NCBI RefSeq assembly: GCF_016785185.1
Contig: NZ_JAEKDY010000014.1
DNA length: 47,174 bases
Direction: 5' to 3' (one strand)
Source of the DNA: Heyndrickxia sporothermodurans
GTDB lineage: Bacteria > Bacillota > Bacilli > Bacillales > Bacillaceae_C
Shown here: one piece after another, positions 34,204-42,393 of the stretch
How the letters are laid out: each line of letters starts with the position of its first letter
Numbering within the stretch: the first letter of the stretch is position 1
The notes under the pieces: generated by a model
Seen by the model: the letters and a program-made list of their open reading frames with translations, nothing else
The model's database searches: none
Told to the model about the DNA's origin: nothing
Made by a program: the position numbers and the translations under genes

Positions 34204-34293
34204 GGAGAAGTACCCAAGAGGCTGAAGGGGACGCACTCGAAATGCGTTAGGGGTTAACAGCCCGCGTGGGTTCAAATCCCACCTTCTCCGCCA
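34204..34293 (+). tRNA. tRNA-Ser (anticodon CGA)
   Basis: The 90-nt class II tRNA has acceptor arms GGAGAAG (34204-34210) and CTTCTCC (34283-34289), discriminator G and an encoded CCA. The anticodon arm is ACGCA-CTCGAAA-TGCGT, giving anticodon CGA for UCG codons. A long variable arm and the T loop TTCAAAT are present. It stands alone with its own promoter. Confidence 0.95.
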
Positions 34294-34857
34294 TAATGAT
34301 TACAATATAAATAGTTGAAATTGTGACCTCAACTCTAGGTTTTCGTAAAATGAAGGCTTATGTTTGAACAAAATATGAATTAGTAATTAGTTTTGAGTAA
34401 AGTTGTATAAGTTTATAGAAAAGGGCAATCGAATTGAACTCATTCGAATGCCCTTTTTCTCACTTTATTAAGTCAGTATATTAAAAAAGGTCGGCAAATG
34501 CCTCTTCCTGTAACGATCTCTATTTCTAATATCTTATTATATGAAATAATAAAATCTTTTTTATAAGTTATTAAAAACTTAAATCCCTAATCTGGTGAAT
34601 ATATAACATTACGACAACTTTTATGAAAAAAAGCCTCTGGACTAATCTTAGAGGTTTCTATTATGTATGCCTGTATATTTAGTTAAGTATAAAATTAGCG
34701 CTTCTGTTGGATGAGTTTAGAAAAAAGTATATGTTAGTCCAAGCAGATTTTTATATGAATCATAAAAATATATAGAGTAGGTATATACATCATAATTGGA
34801 TTTAACATTACGTTAATTGTAGTTCATTTTTGTATTTACAATAATTCTTAAACGGCC
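34294..34857. other. AT-rich gene-free stretch after the tRNA
   Basis: No supported gene. Two hairpins are present: 34419-34457 (AAAGGGCA and TGCCCTTT with extended, nearly perfect arms and a following T run) and 34625-34660 (AGCCTCT with AGAGGTT, then TTCTATT). They look like terminators, the first perhaps for the tRNA transcript. The rest shows stop codons in all frames. Confidence 0.5.
34419..34457 (+). terminator. Terminator-like hairpin downstream of tRNA-Ser
   Basis: A stem of about 15 bp with one mismatch (AAAGGGCA... paired with ...TGCCCTTT) and a 7-base loop, followed by TTTTTCTC. Confidence 0.75.
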
Positions 34858-35243
34858 TTAGCTACTTGGACTAGTATTGCCACTATATTTATGTGAATGA
34901 GGGTGGGAGCCGTTAACTGTGGTTACGCCATGAAATTTATGGTAATGGCCTCCATCGGGCAAGGCAATTGCCGGTCCTGTGACACCTCGAATTTCATGTT
35001 TATGTCCATCATCAAAGGATGTAACTGTAAAGTATTCATGTGTATGAGGAACTCCACTTGGAGCAGGTTTAGTTGTACCTGCATATCTATCTCATGTCCA
35101 ACGTTAAAAGAAGTCACACCGGAAAAATGATGTTTATGAAGAGGCCTCCCATCCCACGAAGTAAGATATAAAACATGTGAATGCTCAGAATCCAAATTAG
35201 AATTAGGTGAATGAAAAATTAAACCTGTAATCGGAATATCCAT
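34858..35243 (-). pseudogene. YmaF-family gene with a single-base frameshift
   Basis: From ATG 35243 (GGTGGAG upstream) the frame gives MDIPITGLIFHSPNSNLDSE and then HSHVLYLTSWDGRPLHKHHFSGVTSF. That is a His-rich YmaF-like start. After GHE the frame breaks near 35090. Continuing in the next frame gives RYAGTTKPAPSGVPHTHEYF, TVTSFDDGHKHEIRGVTGPA and IALPDGGHYHKFHGVTTVNG to a proper stop. One missing base, probably C before ATAGA, restores GHEHRYAGTT and a protein of about 128 residues. The rest is well conserved, so the lesion is recent or a sequencing error. Confidence 0.85.
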
Positions 35244-35328
35244 TAAGCTACTCCACCTTCCCTTGATTTGTAAAGCTGTGGAAAATTCATTGGATTCATT
35301 TTTCCACTTCCTATCTTTTTGTGTTAAA

Positions 35329-35356
35329 CAAAAGGACAGAAGCAGCTGTCCTTTTA
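35329..35356 (-). terminator. Terminator after first YjcZ-type gene
   Basis: AAAAGGACAG (35330-35339) and CTGTCCTTTT (35346-35355) form a perfect 10-bp stem; on the minus strand a T-rich tail follows. Confidence 0.85.
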
Positions 35357-35387
35357 GAGGGAAGTTCACTTCATATTTATTCACTCA

Positions 35388-35507
35388 TTATGACCAAAAA
35401 GAAGTTCCTACAATGATAAGCAAAATAAACAACACAACGATTAAAACGAAGGAGCTACCACCATAAGATGTTCCCCCATAGCTATAACCACCGTAACCAT
35501 AAGACAT
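35388..35507 (-). CDS. YjcZ-family sporulation peptide 1
   Basis: The 39-residue product begins MSYGYGGYSYGGTSYGGSSF and continues VLIVVLFILLIIVGTSFWS. A Gly/Tyr-rich head followed by the VLFILLIIVG helix is the YjcZ pattern found in Bacillus spore-associated peptides. GGGGTGA-type sequence precedes the ATG. Its neighbour at 35555-35647 is a paralogue. Confidence 0.88.
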   Translation of the reverse strand: MSYGYGGYSYGGTSYGGSSFVLIVVLFILLIIVGTSFWS

Positions 35508-35554
35508 TTATTAGTCACCCCCTAGTTCTATTAATATTAATTGCACTTAAGACA

Positions 35555-35647
35555 TTAATAACCGCCTCCAGAGAAAGAAGTTCCTACAATGATAAGGAGG
35601 ATGAACAATACTACGATTAAAGCAAATCCCATACCAGTGCCTCCCAT
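35555..35647 (-). CDS. YjcZ-family sporulation peptide 2
   Basis: The 30-residue product begins MGGTGMGFALIVVLFILLII and ends VGTSFSGGGY, the same membrane helix with a short Gly-rich head and tail. AGGAGGTG precedes ATG 35647. It is 47 bp upstream of its paralogue in the same direction, so they probably form one transcript. Confidence 0.88.
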   Translation of the reverse strand: MGGTGMGFALIVVLFILLIIVGTSFSGGGY

Positions 35648-35789
35648 TTTGAACACCTCCTACTCTTAAAATGGATACTATATCTATCCACTATTACATT
35701 ATGTAAATCTTAATTTTAAGGAATGGACAAACATATAGAAAAATAGAAAATCCATGTTTGTCTAATAGATTTAAATCCTATGAGAAAAA

Positions 35790-35993
35790 GAGGTTGGGAC
35801 AAAACCCACCTCTGAGATGAAAAAGCCGGTGAAATTTTACGACAAGTAAATTTTCACCGGCTTTAATTATTTTTTGAATAAAAATAAGGACCACTTCTGA
35901 TAAAATTAAGTCACCACAACAAAATTATACAGAAAGAAGGATCCTTAAGTTTAAAAATTATACCATATTTGAAGCTAGTTATGTCCCAGCCCC
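35790..35993 (+). mobile_element. Internally deleted IS1182-like element (MITE-like)
   Basis: The ends GGTTGGGACAAAAC (near 35792) and, inverted, GGCTGGGACATAAC (near 35990) match at 12 of 14 positions and delimit about 200 bp. Inside are a strong hairpin, a GAAAGAAGGATCCTT ribosome-binding-like start region and the codons for FKNYT, the first residues I recall for IS1182-family transposases, with the start codon read as AAG. The sequence then jumps to the right end. No transposase remains, so mobility would need a full copy elsewhere. Confidence 0.65.
35822..35866. terminator. Hairpin inside the IS1182-like element
   Basis: AAAGCCGGTGAAA pairs with TTTCACCGGCTTT, with further A/T pairing towards the loop. 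Such hairpins shield transposase genes from outside transcription. Confidence 0.7.
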
Positions 35994-36143
35994 TTTAAAC
36001 ATTATTTTGAATTTCCTTTTTCATTTCAATTACAATAAATAATCGCTCTTCTCTACAATTTGGAGACCACTATTCAGTTTTATTAAATTTCCATAACGTT
36101 ATTAAGCATCATAGGTAGATAGGTGTACATTGATTGATTAAAA

Positions 36144-36584
36144 TCAGTCCGATCCGATTCTTAAGTTCGTCTCAATTTTAGAAAAAATGAAATGTGTTAC
36201 CGTATGAGCATAAGGATTTACATCATCAATAAATTCTTCTGCTTTAGCAAATGTCTCGAATTGCATTTTAAGCATATAGCAAGCATTTCCAGCAATTCGG
36301 TAACAAAACTCTACATTTGAAAGACCCTCAATATATTTCTTAAAAGATTGATAATCGCCATTTTTGATAGTTGCTTCTATAATGCATTGAATAGGGAGCC
36401 CTAGTTTACCGTAGTCAACCTCTAATGTATATCTCTTTATTACTCCAAATGATTCCATTCGCCTTACCCGCTCTGTTACAGATGGGGAAGATAAATTAAT
36501 TCTTCTTCCAAGTTCACTCATCGATAATCGACTATTTTTGCTTAATTCATCAATAATTTTCTTATCAATTGTATCAATTTGCAT
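36144..36584 (-). CDS. Lrp/AsnC-family transcriptional regulator
   Basis: The 146 residues have an N-terminal winged helix (DTIDKKIIDELSKNSRLSMSELGRRINLSSPSVTERVRRMESFGVI, residues 4-49 in sense) and a C-terminal RAM/ligand domain with the typical beta-alpha-beta pattern. Family members sense amino acids or related metabolites. It is divergent from the AhpD-like gene, which is therefore a likely target. TCCTCC complement (GGAGGA) lies before the ATG. Confidence 0.92.
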   Translation of the reverse strand: MQIDTIDKKIIDELSKNSRLSMSELGRRINLSSPSVTERVRRMESFGVIKRYTLEVDYGKLGLPIQCIIEATIKNGDYQSFKKYIEGLSNVEFCYRIAGNACYMLKMQFETFAKAEEFIDDVNPYAHTVTHFIFSKIETNLRIGSD

Positions 36585-36702
36585 TTTTAATAAAATCCTC
36601 CAATTTGCATTAGTTTTTAAAAGAATATATGTAAAATGAATGTAATATTTAATGTGATTATTTAAAGTTATTCGGTAAAGTTAATACTACAAGGAGGTAG
36701 TA

Positions 36703-37122
36703 ATGATGGCAAGAATTAATGAATCTGAATTTGGAGAGACACCTTTTCAAAGACTTTTAGGCCATAATATAGATATCTTAAATGGATGGAATCAATTAGG
36801 GGAAGTGCTGGGAAAAGATATGAATCTATCATCTCAACTAAAGGAACAAGTTAGGAGAACGTTAGCGCATAGTAATGGTTGTGAGTATTGCAAGGCAAAA
36901 GGAAAACCTGAACCTCATTTGTTCGATGAAAAAATATCTATTGCAGTAGGTTTTGCTGAGGTTTTTATAAAACAAAAAGGGGATATATCAGATGCTCAAT
37001 TTGATATATTGAGAGGGTATTTTTCGGAAGCAGAAATTAGTGAGCTACTTTCGTTTATTACTTTTACTACCGCTTCCCAGTATTTTGGAGCCATTATGAA
37101 ATTAGAATCTATGACAACATAA
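36703..37122 (+). CDS. Carboxymuconolactone decarboxylase/AhpD-like protein
   Basis: This 139-residue all-helical protein carries the AhpD-type redox motif CEYC (ahead: RRTLAHSNGCEYCKAKGKPE), which suggests a peroxidase-like or thiol-reductase activity rather than decarboxylation. AAGGAGG precedes two consecutive ATG codons (36703 and 36706); either could be used. It is divergent from an Lrp-type regulator and is followed by an isochorismatase remnant. Confidence 0.88.
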   Translation: MMARINESEFGETPFQRLLGHNIDILNGWNQLGEVLGKDMNLSSQLKEQVRRTLAHSNGCEYCKAKGKPEPHLFDEKISIAVGFAEVFIKQKGDISDAQFDILRGYFSEAEISELLSFITFTTASQYFGAIMKLESMTT

Positions 37123-37258
37123 TAATATTGCTACACCTGTTATGTTTAGTAGGACAGGTTGGGGAGGAAGTCCATTTTTCTTGTGTAACTAACAGGAAAA
37201 GTTTGTTACATTTAATATATTTTACAAAGAAAAATTCGTATCATTCAGCAGGCACAAT

Positions 37259-37537
37259 ATGCATAATGCAGCATTAAGTATTAATGATGTACAAAAAGCA
37301 ATTGAAGATGAAAAATGGGGACTACGAAATAATCCAGAAGCAGAATTAAATATAAGAAAAATACTAAAGTACTGGCGAGAAATCAATTGGCCAGTTATTC
37401 ACGTGCAACATAGGTCAGATAATACATCTTCAGTGTTTTATCAAGAAGGTAGAGGATTTGAGATCAAAGAAATCGTTAAGCTGATTGACGGAGTTTCAAA
37501 CCTGAATGAATTTAATTTGCCTTTTTTGAGTAAGTAG
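37259..37537 (+). pseudogene. Isochorismatase-family (cysteine hydrolase) remnant
   Basis: The frame reads NAALSINDVQKAIEDEKWGL, RNNPEAELNIRKILKYW and WPVIHVQHRSDN, clearly the first third of an isochorismatase-like hydrolase, including the catalytic Asp of the DVQ motif. After about residue 75 similarity is lost and the frame stops at 92 codons; the family needs about 180 residues including a catalytic Cys, absent here. No ribosome binding site precedes the ATG. It is best read as a decayed gene. Confidence 0.75.
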
Positions 37538-37596
37538 GTTTATATATTATATCGAAAATAGAGCGAAATTTGAAATGGCATAGTGGATGCACTCTG

Positions 37597-37625
37597 TTGA
37601 CAAATGACACAGTGTCATTTAATAT
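37597..37625 (+). promoter_or_regulatory. Promoter whose 17-bp spacer is a perfect operator palindrome
   Basis: TTGACA (37597-37602) and TAATAT (37620-37625) are exactly 17 bp apart. The spacer is AATGACACAGTGTCATT, a perfect palindrome about a central base. A bound repressor dimer would sit directly between the two boxes. Confidence 0.85.
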
Positions 37626-37639
37626 TTAAATACATAATA

Positions 37640-37654
37640 ATGACACCGTGTCAT
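37640..37654. promoter_or_regulatory. Second copy of the same operator
   Basis: ATGACACCGTGTCAT repeats the palindrome of the upstream promoter with only the central base changed; the centres are 36 bp apart. It lies just downstream of the expected transcription start. TetR-family operators often have this form. Confidence 0.8.
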
Positions 37655-37670
37655 AATAATGTGAATACAG

Positions 37671-37787
37671 ATGAAGGAAAAGTCAATTTATCTGAAGAAT
37701 GTAAAAAAGTTAATTTCTAAATTACAGAAGCAAGGAATAAATGTCACAATGTGTAAAAGACCAATGATAAAAATGGAACAAAACTAA
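37671..37787 (+). other. Short open frame of 38 codons after the palindromic promoter, doubtful
   Basis: The frame starts MKEKSIYLKNVKKLISKLQK and is basic and helical. No ribosome binding site precedes it and no family was recognised. It may be a gene remnant or simply untranslated leader of sasA. Confidence 0.25.
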
Positions 37788-37828
37788 TATATAGATATAG
37801 TGTTTTTAGCATAAAGGAGAAAAATGAA

Positions 37829-38584
37829 ATGGGAGTAATAGAAATCGATGATAGAAAGCAAATGAAATTCATGAAAACTGAAATACTTCGATTTATGATG
37901 GGATATAAATTTGCTTTGGATGAAATAAATACGAAAATTGACATTTTAAAACAAGAATTTCAAATTATGCATGATTATAATCCGATTGAACACGTAAAGT
38001 CGCGGATAAAATCTCCGAAAAGCATATTAAAAAAGGTTAAGAAAAGAGGATATGATTTTTCATTACCTACAATAAAGGAAAAGGTACGTGACATAGCTGG
38101 GGTTCGAATTACTTGTTCCTTTATATCGGACATTTATGAAATCAGCAACATGTTACAAAATCAGAAGGATATAGAAGTAGTTGAGGTGAAGGATTATATA
38201 AAAAATCCTAAGCCTAATGGCTATCAAAGTTTACATTTAATTATCAAAATTCCTATCTTTATGTCTGATAGAGAAGAACGAGTATATGTAGAGATTCAAA
38301 TTCGTACAATCGCAATGGATTTTTGGGCGAGTTTGGAGCATAAAATTTATTATAAATACAATAAAGAGGTTCCCCAAAAAATTAAAGATGATTTAAAAGA
38401 CGCAGCAATTTCTTCTACTTTACTAGATAGGAAAATGGAGAATATCCATAAGGAAATGGATAAAATTAAAGAAAGCGTCAAAGATGAGGATGATTTGCAA
38501 GAATTATTGATAAATAATGAAAAATTCCATCTCCCATACGATTTTTTAACAGCGGATTTCATGGGAAGAAGAGAAGACAATTAA
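37829..38584 (+). CDS. sasA: Small alarmone synthetase (YwaC/RelP type)
   Basis: The enzyme makes (p)ppGpp and related alarmones from GTP or GDP and ATP without a hydrolase domain. It matches remembered B. subtilis YwaC closely: YKFALDEINTKIDILKQEF, NPIEHVKSRIKSPKSIL, RDIAGVRITCSFISDIYEIS, KDYIKNPKPNGYQSLHLII and EIQIRTIAMDFWASLEHKIYYK. At 251 residues it is about 40 longer than YwaC, the extra being a charged C-terminal helix and tail. AAAGGAG lies 9 bases before ATG 37829. B. subtilis ywaC answers to cell-envelope stress sigma factors; here no such promoter was seen, and the palindrome-controlled promoter upstream is the visible candidate. Confidence 0.93.
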   Translation: MGVIEIDDRKQMKFMKTEILRFMMGYKFALDEINTKIDILKQEFQIMHDYNPIEHVKSRIKSPKSILKKVKKRGYDFSLPTIKEKVRDIAGVRITCSFISDIYEISNMLQNQKDIEVVEVKDYIKNPKPNGYQSLHLIIKIPIFMSDREERVYVEIQIRTIAMDFWASLEHKIYYKYNKEVPQKIKDDLKDAAISSTLLDRKMENIHKEMDKIKESVKDEDDLQELLINNEKFHLPYDFLTADFMGRREDN

Positions 38585-38647
38585 TGGCTAAAGACTGAAT
38601 CGTTGTAGAAGCGGTAGAAAATAATTAAAAATGAACTATTTCAAAAG

Positions 38648-38687
38648 AAAAAGGACAACCTTTCTGTGTTTAGAAGGTTGTCCTTTC
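38648..38687 (+). terminator. Terminator after sasA
   Basis: AAAGGACAACCTT pairs with AAGGTTGTCCTTT over 13 bp; A and T runs flank the stem. Confidence 0.88.
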
Positions 38688-38803
38688 ATATTATTACTGA
38701 AAATTTTTTCGCTAATTAAGCCTTAAGTCCGATAAAAAAATAAAGCTCGAGATTGTTAATCGATTGAAAGGATTTCATTATCATTAAAGTATCGAAAGGG
38801 GAA

Positions 38804-39157
38804 ATGAAAATGAAAAAATTCTTGATGTTTATTTTAGCGGGTGTGTTAGGGATTGTTGCTTTAGCGAGTATAGGAAATATTATCGGATTAGCAGTTAGTG
38901 TGGCGATTGCCTATTTTTCACTGAAGCAATTTCTAAAATCCGATTCATTTGGAGGGAAATTGTTATGGGCGATTATTGGGGTAATTGCTGTAGGTGCTAC
39001 TTTTTCAAATCTACCAGCAATTGCGGGGATATTAGCTTTATACCTTCTTTATGTAGGATATAAAAATTGGAAAAAGGAAGAAAAGCCAACCCAATCATCG
39101 AAAGATCCATTTACAAGCTTTGACCAACAATGGAATGACATTAAAGGAAAATTTTAA
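38804..39157 (+). CDS. Membrane protein partnered with PspA-type gene (lmo0954-like)
   Basis: The 117 residues hold two to four closely spaced helices (about 5-45 and 52-86) and a soluble, charged C-terminus ending PFTSFDQQWNDIKGKF. I associate this architecture with lmo0954-family proteins encoded next to PspA/LiaH homologues. AAAGGGG precedes ATG 38804; an in-frame second ATG is at 38810. Only 16 bp separate it from the pspA-type gene, so it probably recruits or regulates that protein at the membrane. Confidence 0.82.
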   Translation: MKMKKFLMFILAGVLGIVALASIGNIIGLAVSVAIAYFSLKQFLKSDSFGGKLLWAIIGVIAVGATFSNLPAIAGILALYLLYVGYKNWKKEEKPTQSSKDPFTSFDQQWNDIKGKF

Positions 39158-39173
39158 AAAGGAGATTATAAAA

Positions 39174-39812
39174 ATGACAACATTATTCGAAAAAATTAAA
39201 AACACCGTATTAGCTGACCTTAACGCCGTAATGGATAAGAAGGAAGAGAAAAATCCAATCGCATTATTGAATCAATATCTACGTGAAAGTGAAAATGAAA
39301 CAAATAAAGTAGGCAAATTAATTGAGAGACAGTATATGTTGAAAGAAGAATTTTACCGTGAATTGCAACAGGCTGAATTTATGGCGGAAAAAAGAAAAAA
39401 ACAAGCGAAAATCGCATTAGCAGCTAACGAAGAATCCCTTTATGAAACAGCGATACATGAAGAAGCAATGTACAATGATCAAGTCACTCGATTGAAAGAG
39501 GCCTACACACAAGTGACAGTCCAATTAGAAGACCTTGAAAAGAGACATCGCGAAATGAAGCTGAAATTAAAGGATATGCATTTTAAACGGATGGAATTGA
39601 TGGGGAAAGAAAATGCAATGAAAGCGAACGCCAAAGTTAACACTGTCCTTGATCAATCAGTTGTTGGTAAAGCTACCAATCGTTTCGAGGAAACAGAGCG
39701 CTACATGGAGCAACTTGAATCCAAGATCAATACGGGATATGAACAAAGTTTGTTCGATATTAGAATGCAACAATTAGAAAAAGGGTTAGATCAAGAAGGC
39801 GAAAATAAATAG
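39174..39812 (+). CDS. PspA/IM30-family membrane stress protein
   Basis: PspA proteins polymerise on damaged membranes and support their integrity. The 212 residues are almost entirely coiled coil, with the N-terminal amphipathic helix TTLFEKIKNTVLADLNAVMD and NPIALLNQYLRESENE. A frame opens upstream at 39120 within the preceding gene, but AAAAGGAG fits ATG 39174 and yields the family N-terminus. It forms a two-gene unit with the membrane protein upstream and has its own terminator. The pair recalls LiaIH of B. subtilis, although no LiaRS-type regulator is nearby. Confidence 0.9.
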   Translation: MTTLFEKIKNTVLADLNAVMDKKEEKNPIALLNQYLRESENETNKVGKLIERQYMLKEEFYRELQQAEFMAEKRKKQAKIALAANEESLYETAIHEEAMYNDQVTRLKEAYTQVTVQLEDLEKRHREMKLKLKDMHFKRMELMGKENAMKANAKVNTVLDQSVVGKATNRFEETERYMEQLESKINTGYEQSLFDIRMQQLEKGLDQEGENK

Positions 39813-39849
39813 CATTGTAGTTGGAGATAAATATGTATGTAGTATAGTG

Positions 39850-39884
39850 GATAAGTCATCGAGTATAGATGACTTATTTTTTTT
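39850..39884 (+). terminator. Terminator after pspA-type gene
   Basis: ATAAGTCATC (39851-39860) and GATGACTTAT (39868-39877) form a perfect 10-bp stem followed by a run of T. Confidence 0.9.
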
Positions 39885-39965
39885 ATTGCCACATCTGCGG
39901 AAATACTTAGTTATTAATGTGGCGGTTGAAAAGGATTACAATAAAAATGTAAAGGATGTGAGCAG

Positions 39966-41927
39966 ATGATTTCCTTAACGAAACGACAGATGGATATTCT
40001 GAAACAGCTTTTAGGTCAAGCGGATTATATTAATGTCAAGCAGTTAGCTGAGTTGTATGAAGTAAGTGAAAGAACGATAAGGTATGATCTCGACTTTATT
40101 GAAAGTTTCTTAAAAGAATATGATGTTACCTTAATTCGGAAGCCTGGAAAAGGAATATACCTCGAGATAAGTCCTGAAAAGACTTCAAGGATAATAAATG
40201 AGCTTTTACAGTTAAATCATTATGTAGTAACGAAAAAGGATCTCATCTATATGCTCAGTATTCAAATTCTTTTAGAACAGAATACCACCCTTGAAAGCCT
40301 AGGTGAAACGTTTCAAATAAGTAAAAATAGAGTTTTTCAATATATGGAGAACGTGGAAGAACTGTTTAATCAATACGGTGTAAAGGTCGAGAAAAAACCT
40401 TCTCGTGGGATATCTCCTGTTGGAAATGAATTAGATATTCGAAATGCTTTTGCATCCTTATTTAATGAAGCAATTACATTATCAGCACTATCAAAGCAGT
40501 ATATCTTTCAGCAGTTTGATGAGGAACTGCTTCATTTGTCTAAAAGGTTTACGAAGGACTTTGAGAACCATTTATCTATTCAATTTAGTGACGATTCATT
40601 AGACGAGCTTTATTTAATTCTTTGTTTTCAACATACTCGATTACAAAGAGGGTATATCGCTGACTATCCATTTGTTGAGAAAAAGGAATTTTTAAAGACA
40701 AAGGATTTTCAGCAATTAAAAGAAATATATCAGTCCATCTTTCACATCACTCTTGAGGACGATGAAGTTGTATATTTATTGAAACAAGTAAAGGGAGCTA
40801 AAGTGTCTGTTTATCCGATAGGAGATGTTCCTTTCAGTAAGCAAGAAGATGCGTACCAAATCACTTATTTATTTGCGACTGAAGTGGAAAAACGCTTAGG
40901 AATCAATTTTAAACAGGATTTAGAGTTTATGAATGGTTTAATGGTGCATCTGCAGGTTGCCTTGCATCGACTTTTCAATCACCAAAAAATTGAAAACCCT
41001 TTAACGGAGCAAGTAAAGTACAAATATCGTTTTATCTTTGAAATTACTCGTAAAGCATTATTGAAAATTGAAGAATTGTATCATTTTCAATTACCGGAAG
41101 AGGAGATAGCCTATATTGCTATGCATTTAGGTGCGAGTTATGAAAGACACTCCTTTTCAGGATATATGCCTACAGCGTTAGTTGTTTGCGGATCAGGATT
41201 AGCGACTTCTTCGTTATTGGCCACTCGATTAAAGATAATGCTTCCAGAGTTAAAGGCTTTCGGACCAATTAGTATGGCACACCTTGATCGATACATGGAT
41301 CAAGAGTTTGATTTTATTATCTCAACCGTACCTTTAACGATAAAGGATTATGAGGTTGTAGTCGTTAATCCACTTTTGGAACCTGAAGAACTGATGACCT
41401 TAAAAAAACTAGTTTTTAAGAAAACGTATCAAAAGCAAATGGACGAATTGATTCGAACAGAGCTACCTTTAAAGGATTACCATGAGTTAGGTGATCTTAT
41501 TCCAATGAACCATATTCAATTACATGGGGATGTGGATAGCTGGAGAAATGCGATTAGACTTGCTAGTCAATCACTTATAGAAAATGGCTTTATAACCAAT
41601 CAGTATACTCATGCAATGATTCGTGCAGTTGAGGAATTAGGTCCATATATGGTGTTTATTCCAGAAGTGGCTATTGTACATGCATCTTCAAAGGAAGGTG
41701 TATTGAAGGATGGCGCAAGTCTTCTTGCATTAGATAAACCAATCCCGTTTGGCGATTCGGAGAAGGTAATGGTTCAACTAATATTTGTTATCTGTTCTAC
41801 AATGTCTGAGTCCGACTTATTTATTCAACTTGTCCAAATTCTCGAGGAAAACAATAATTTGGAAATCTTAAAAAGCTCAAAACGCATTCAAGAAATTTTG
41901 AAATTAAATAATGAAACAGCAAGGTGA
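39966..41927 (+). CDS. PTS-linked transcriptional regulator with PRD, EIIB and EIIA domains (BglG/MtlR/LicR type)
   Basis: The 653 residues show an N-terminal helix-turn-helix (VKQLAELYEVSERTIRYDLDF), a second HTH-like segment, two PRD domains with His-containing motifs (MNGLMVHLQVALHRL and EEIAYIAMHLGASYERH), an EIIB-like domain with Cys408 in VVCGSGLATSS and a C-terminal EIIA domain with His572 in VAIVHASSKEG. Such proteins activate sugar PTS operons when phosphorylation shows the substrate is present. It overlaps closely with the IIA gene that follows, so it probably controls its own operon. Confidence 0.92.
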   Translation: MISLTKRQMDILKQLLGQADYINVKQLAELYEVSERTIRYDLDFIESFLKEYDVTLIRKPGKGIYLEISPEKTSRIINELLQLNHYVVTKKDLIYMLSIQILLEQNTTLESLGETFQISKNRVFQYMENVEELFNQYGVKVEKKPSRGISPVGNELDIRNAFASLFNEAITLSALSKQYIFQQFDEELLHLSKRFTKDFENHLSIQFSDDSLDELYLILCFQHTRLQRGYIADYPFVEKKEFLKTKDFQQLKEIYQSIFHITLEDDEVVYLLKQVKGAKVSVYPIGDVPFSKQEDAYQITYLFATEVEKRLGINFKQDLEFMNGLMVHLQVALHRLFNHQKIENPLTEQVKYKYRFIFEITRKALLKIEELYHFQLPEEEIAYIAMHLGASYERHSFSGYMPTALVVCGSGLATSSLLATRLKIMLPELKAFGPISMAHLDRYMDQEFDFIISTVPLTIKDYEVVVVNPLLEPEELMTLKKLVFKKTYQKQMDELIRTELPLKDYHELGDLIPMNHIQLHGDVDSWRNAIRLASQSLIENGFITNQYTHAMIRAVEELGPYMVFIPEVAIVHASSKEGVLKDGASLLALDKPIPFGDSEKVMVQLIFVICSTMSESDLFIQLVQILEENNNLEILKSSKRIQEILKLNNETAR

Positions 41928-41935
41928 TGTTTGAT

Positions 41936-42388
41936 ATGTCTCAACTGATAAAGATGCAAAACATTCAAGTTCAGCAAGAGGTAGCAAATTGGGAGGAAGC
42001 GATTCGGAAGGCCGGGCAATTACTTCTAGCAAATAAAAGTATTGGTTCCGACTATATTGAGGATATGGTGAATGCTATTCATGAATTGGGACCATATATT
42101 GTAATTGCCCCTCATATTGCTCTTGCCCATGCAAGACCTAGCGACAAAGTAAAAAGAAATGATATTAGTGTCATTACGCTGAAACAACCTGTCGCTTTTG
42201 GAAGCGAGCACAATGATCCGGTAAATATTGTTTTTGCCTTTTGTGCGACTGAAAGTGGCGGACATTTAGAACAGCTGACTAATTTAGCGAGTTTGTTAGA
42301 TAAGGATACGGTTTTAAGTGTTTTAAATAATAGTAATAGTAATGAAGAGGTATTTCAGATTTTAAATAATGAATTTAAAGGAGAATGA
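41936..42388 (+). CDS. PTS sugar transporter subunit IIA (ascorbate/mannitol type)
   Basis: This phosphocarrier of 150 residues has its active His at position 65 in IALAHARPSDKV, preceded by AIHELGPYIVIAPH, the classical EIIA fold of the mannitol/fructose/ascorbate superfamily. The frame opens at GTG 41924 inside the regulator's end; AAGGTGATG lies before ATG 41936, which I choose. It passes phosphate from HPr to the IIB protein encoded next. Confidence 0.9.
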   Translation: MSQLIKMQNIQVQQEVANWEEAIRKAGQLLLANKSIGSDYIEDMVNAIHELGPYIVIAPHIALAHARPSDKVKRNDISVITLKQPVAFGSEHNDPVNIVFAFCATESGGHLEQLTNLASLLDKDTVLSVLNNSNSNEEVFQILNNEFKGE

Positions 42389-42393
42389 TAATC

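Noticed and set aside
34897..35384. A 77-codon plus-strand frame and a 153-codon minus-strand frame as intact genes
   Set aside because: The first is antisense to ymaF. The second begins upstream of the real YmaF start and, past the frameshift, translates the wrong frame.
36120..37540. A working three-gene module of Lrp regulator, AhpD-like protein and isochorismatase
   Set aside because: The isochorismatase frame lacks the second half and its catalytic Cys and has no ribosome binding site, so only the first two are credible.
37740..37828. Cell-envelope-stress (ECF sigma) promoter directly before sasA
   Set aside because: A GGAAC word is present, but no matching CGTC-type -10 element occurs at the required distance.
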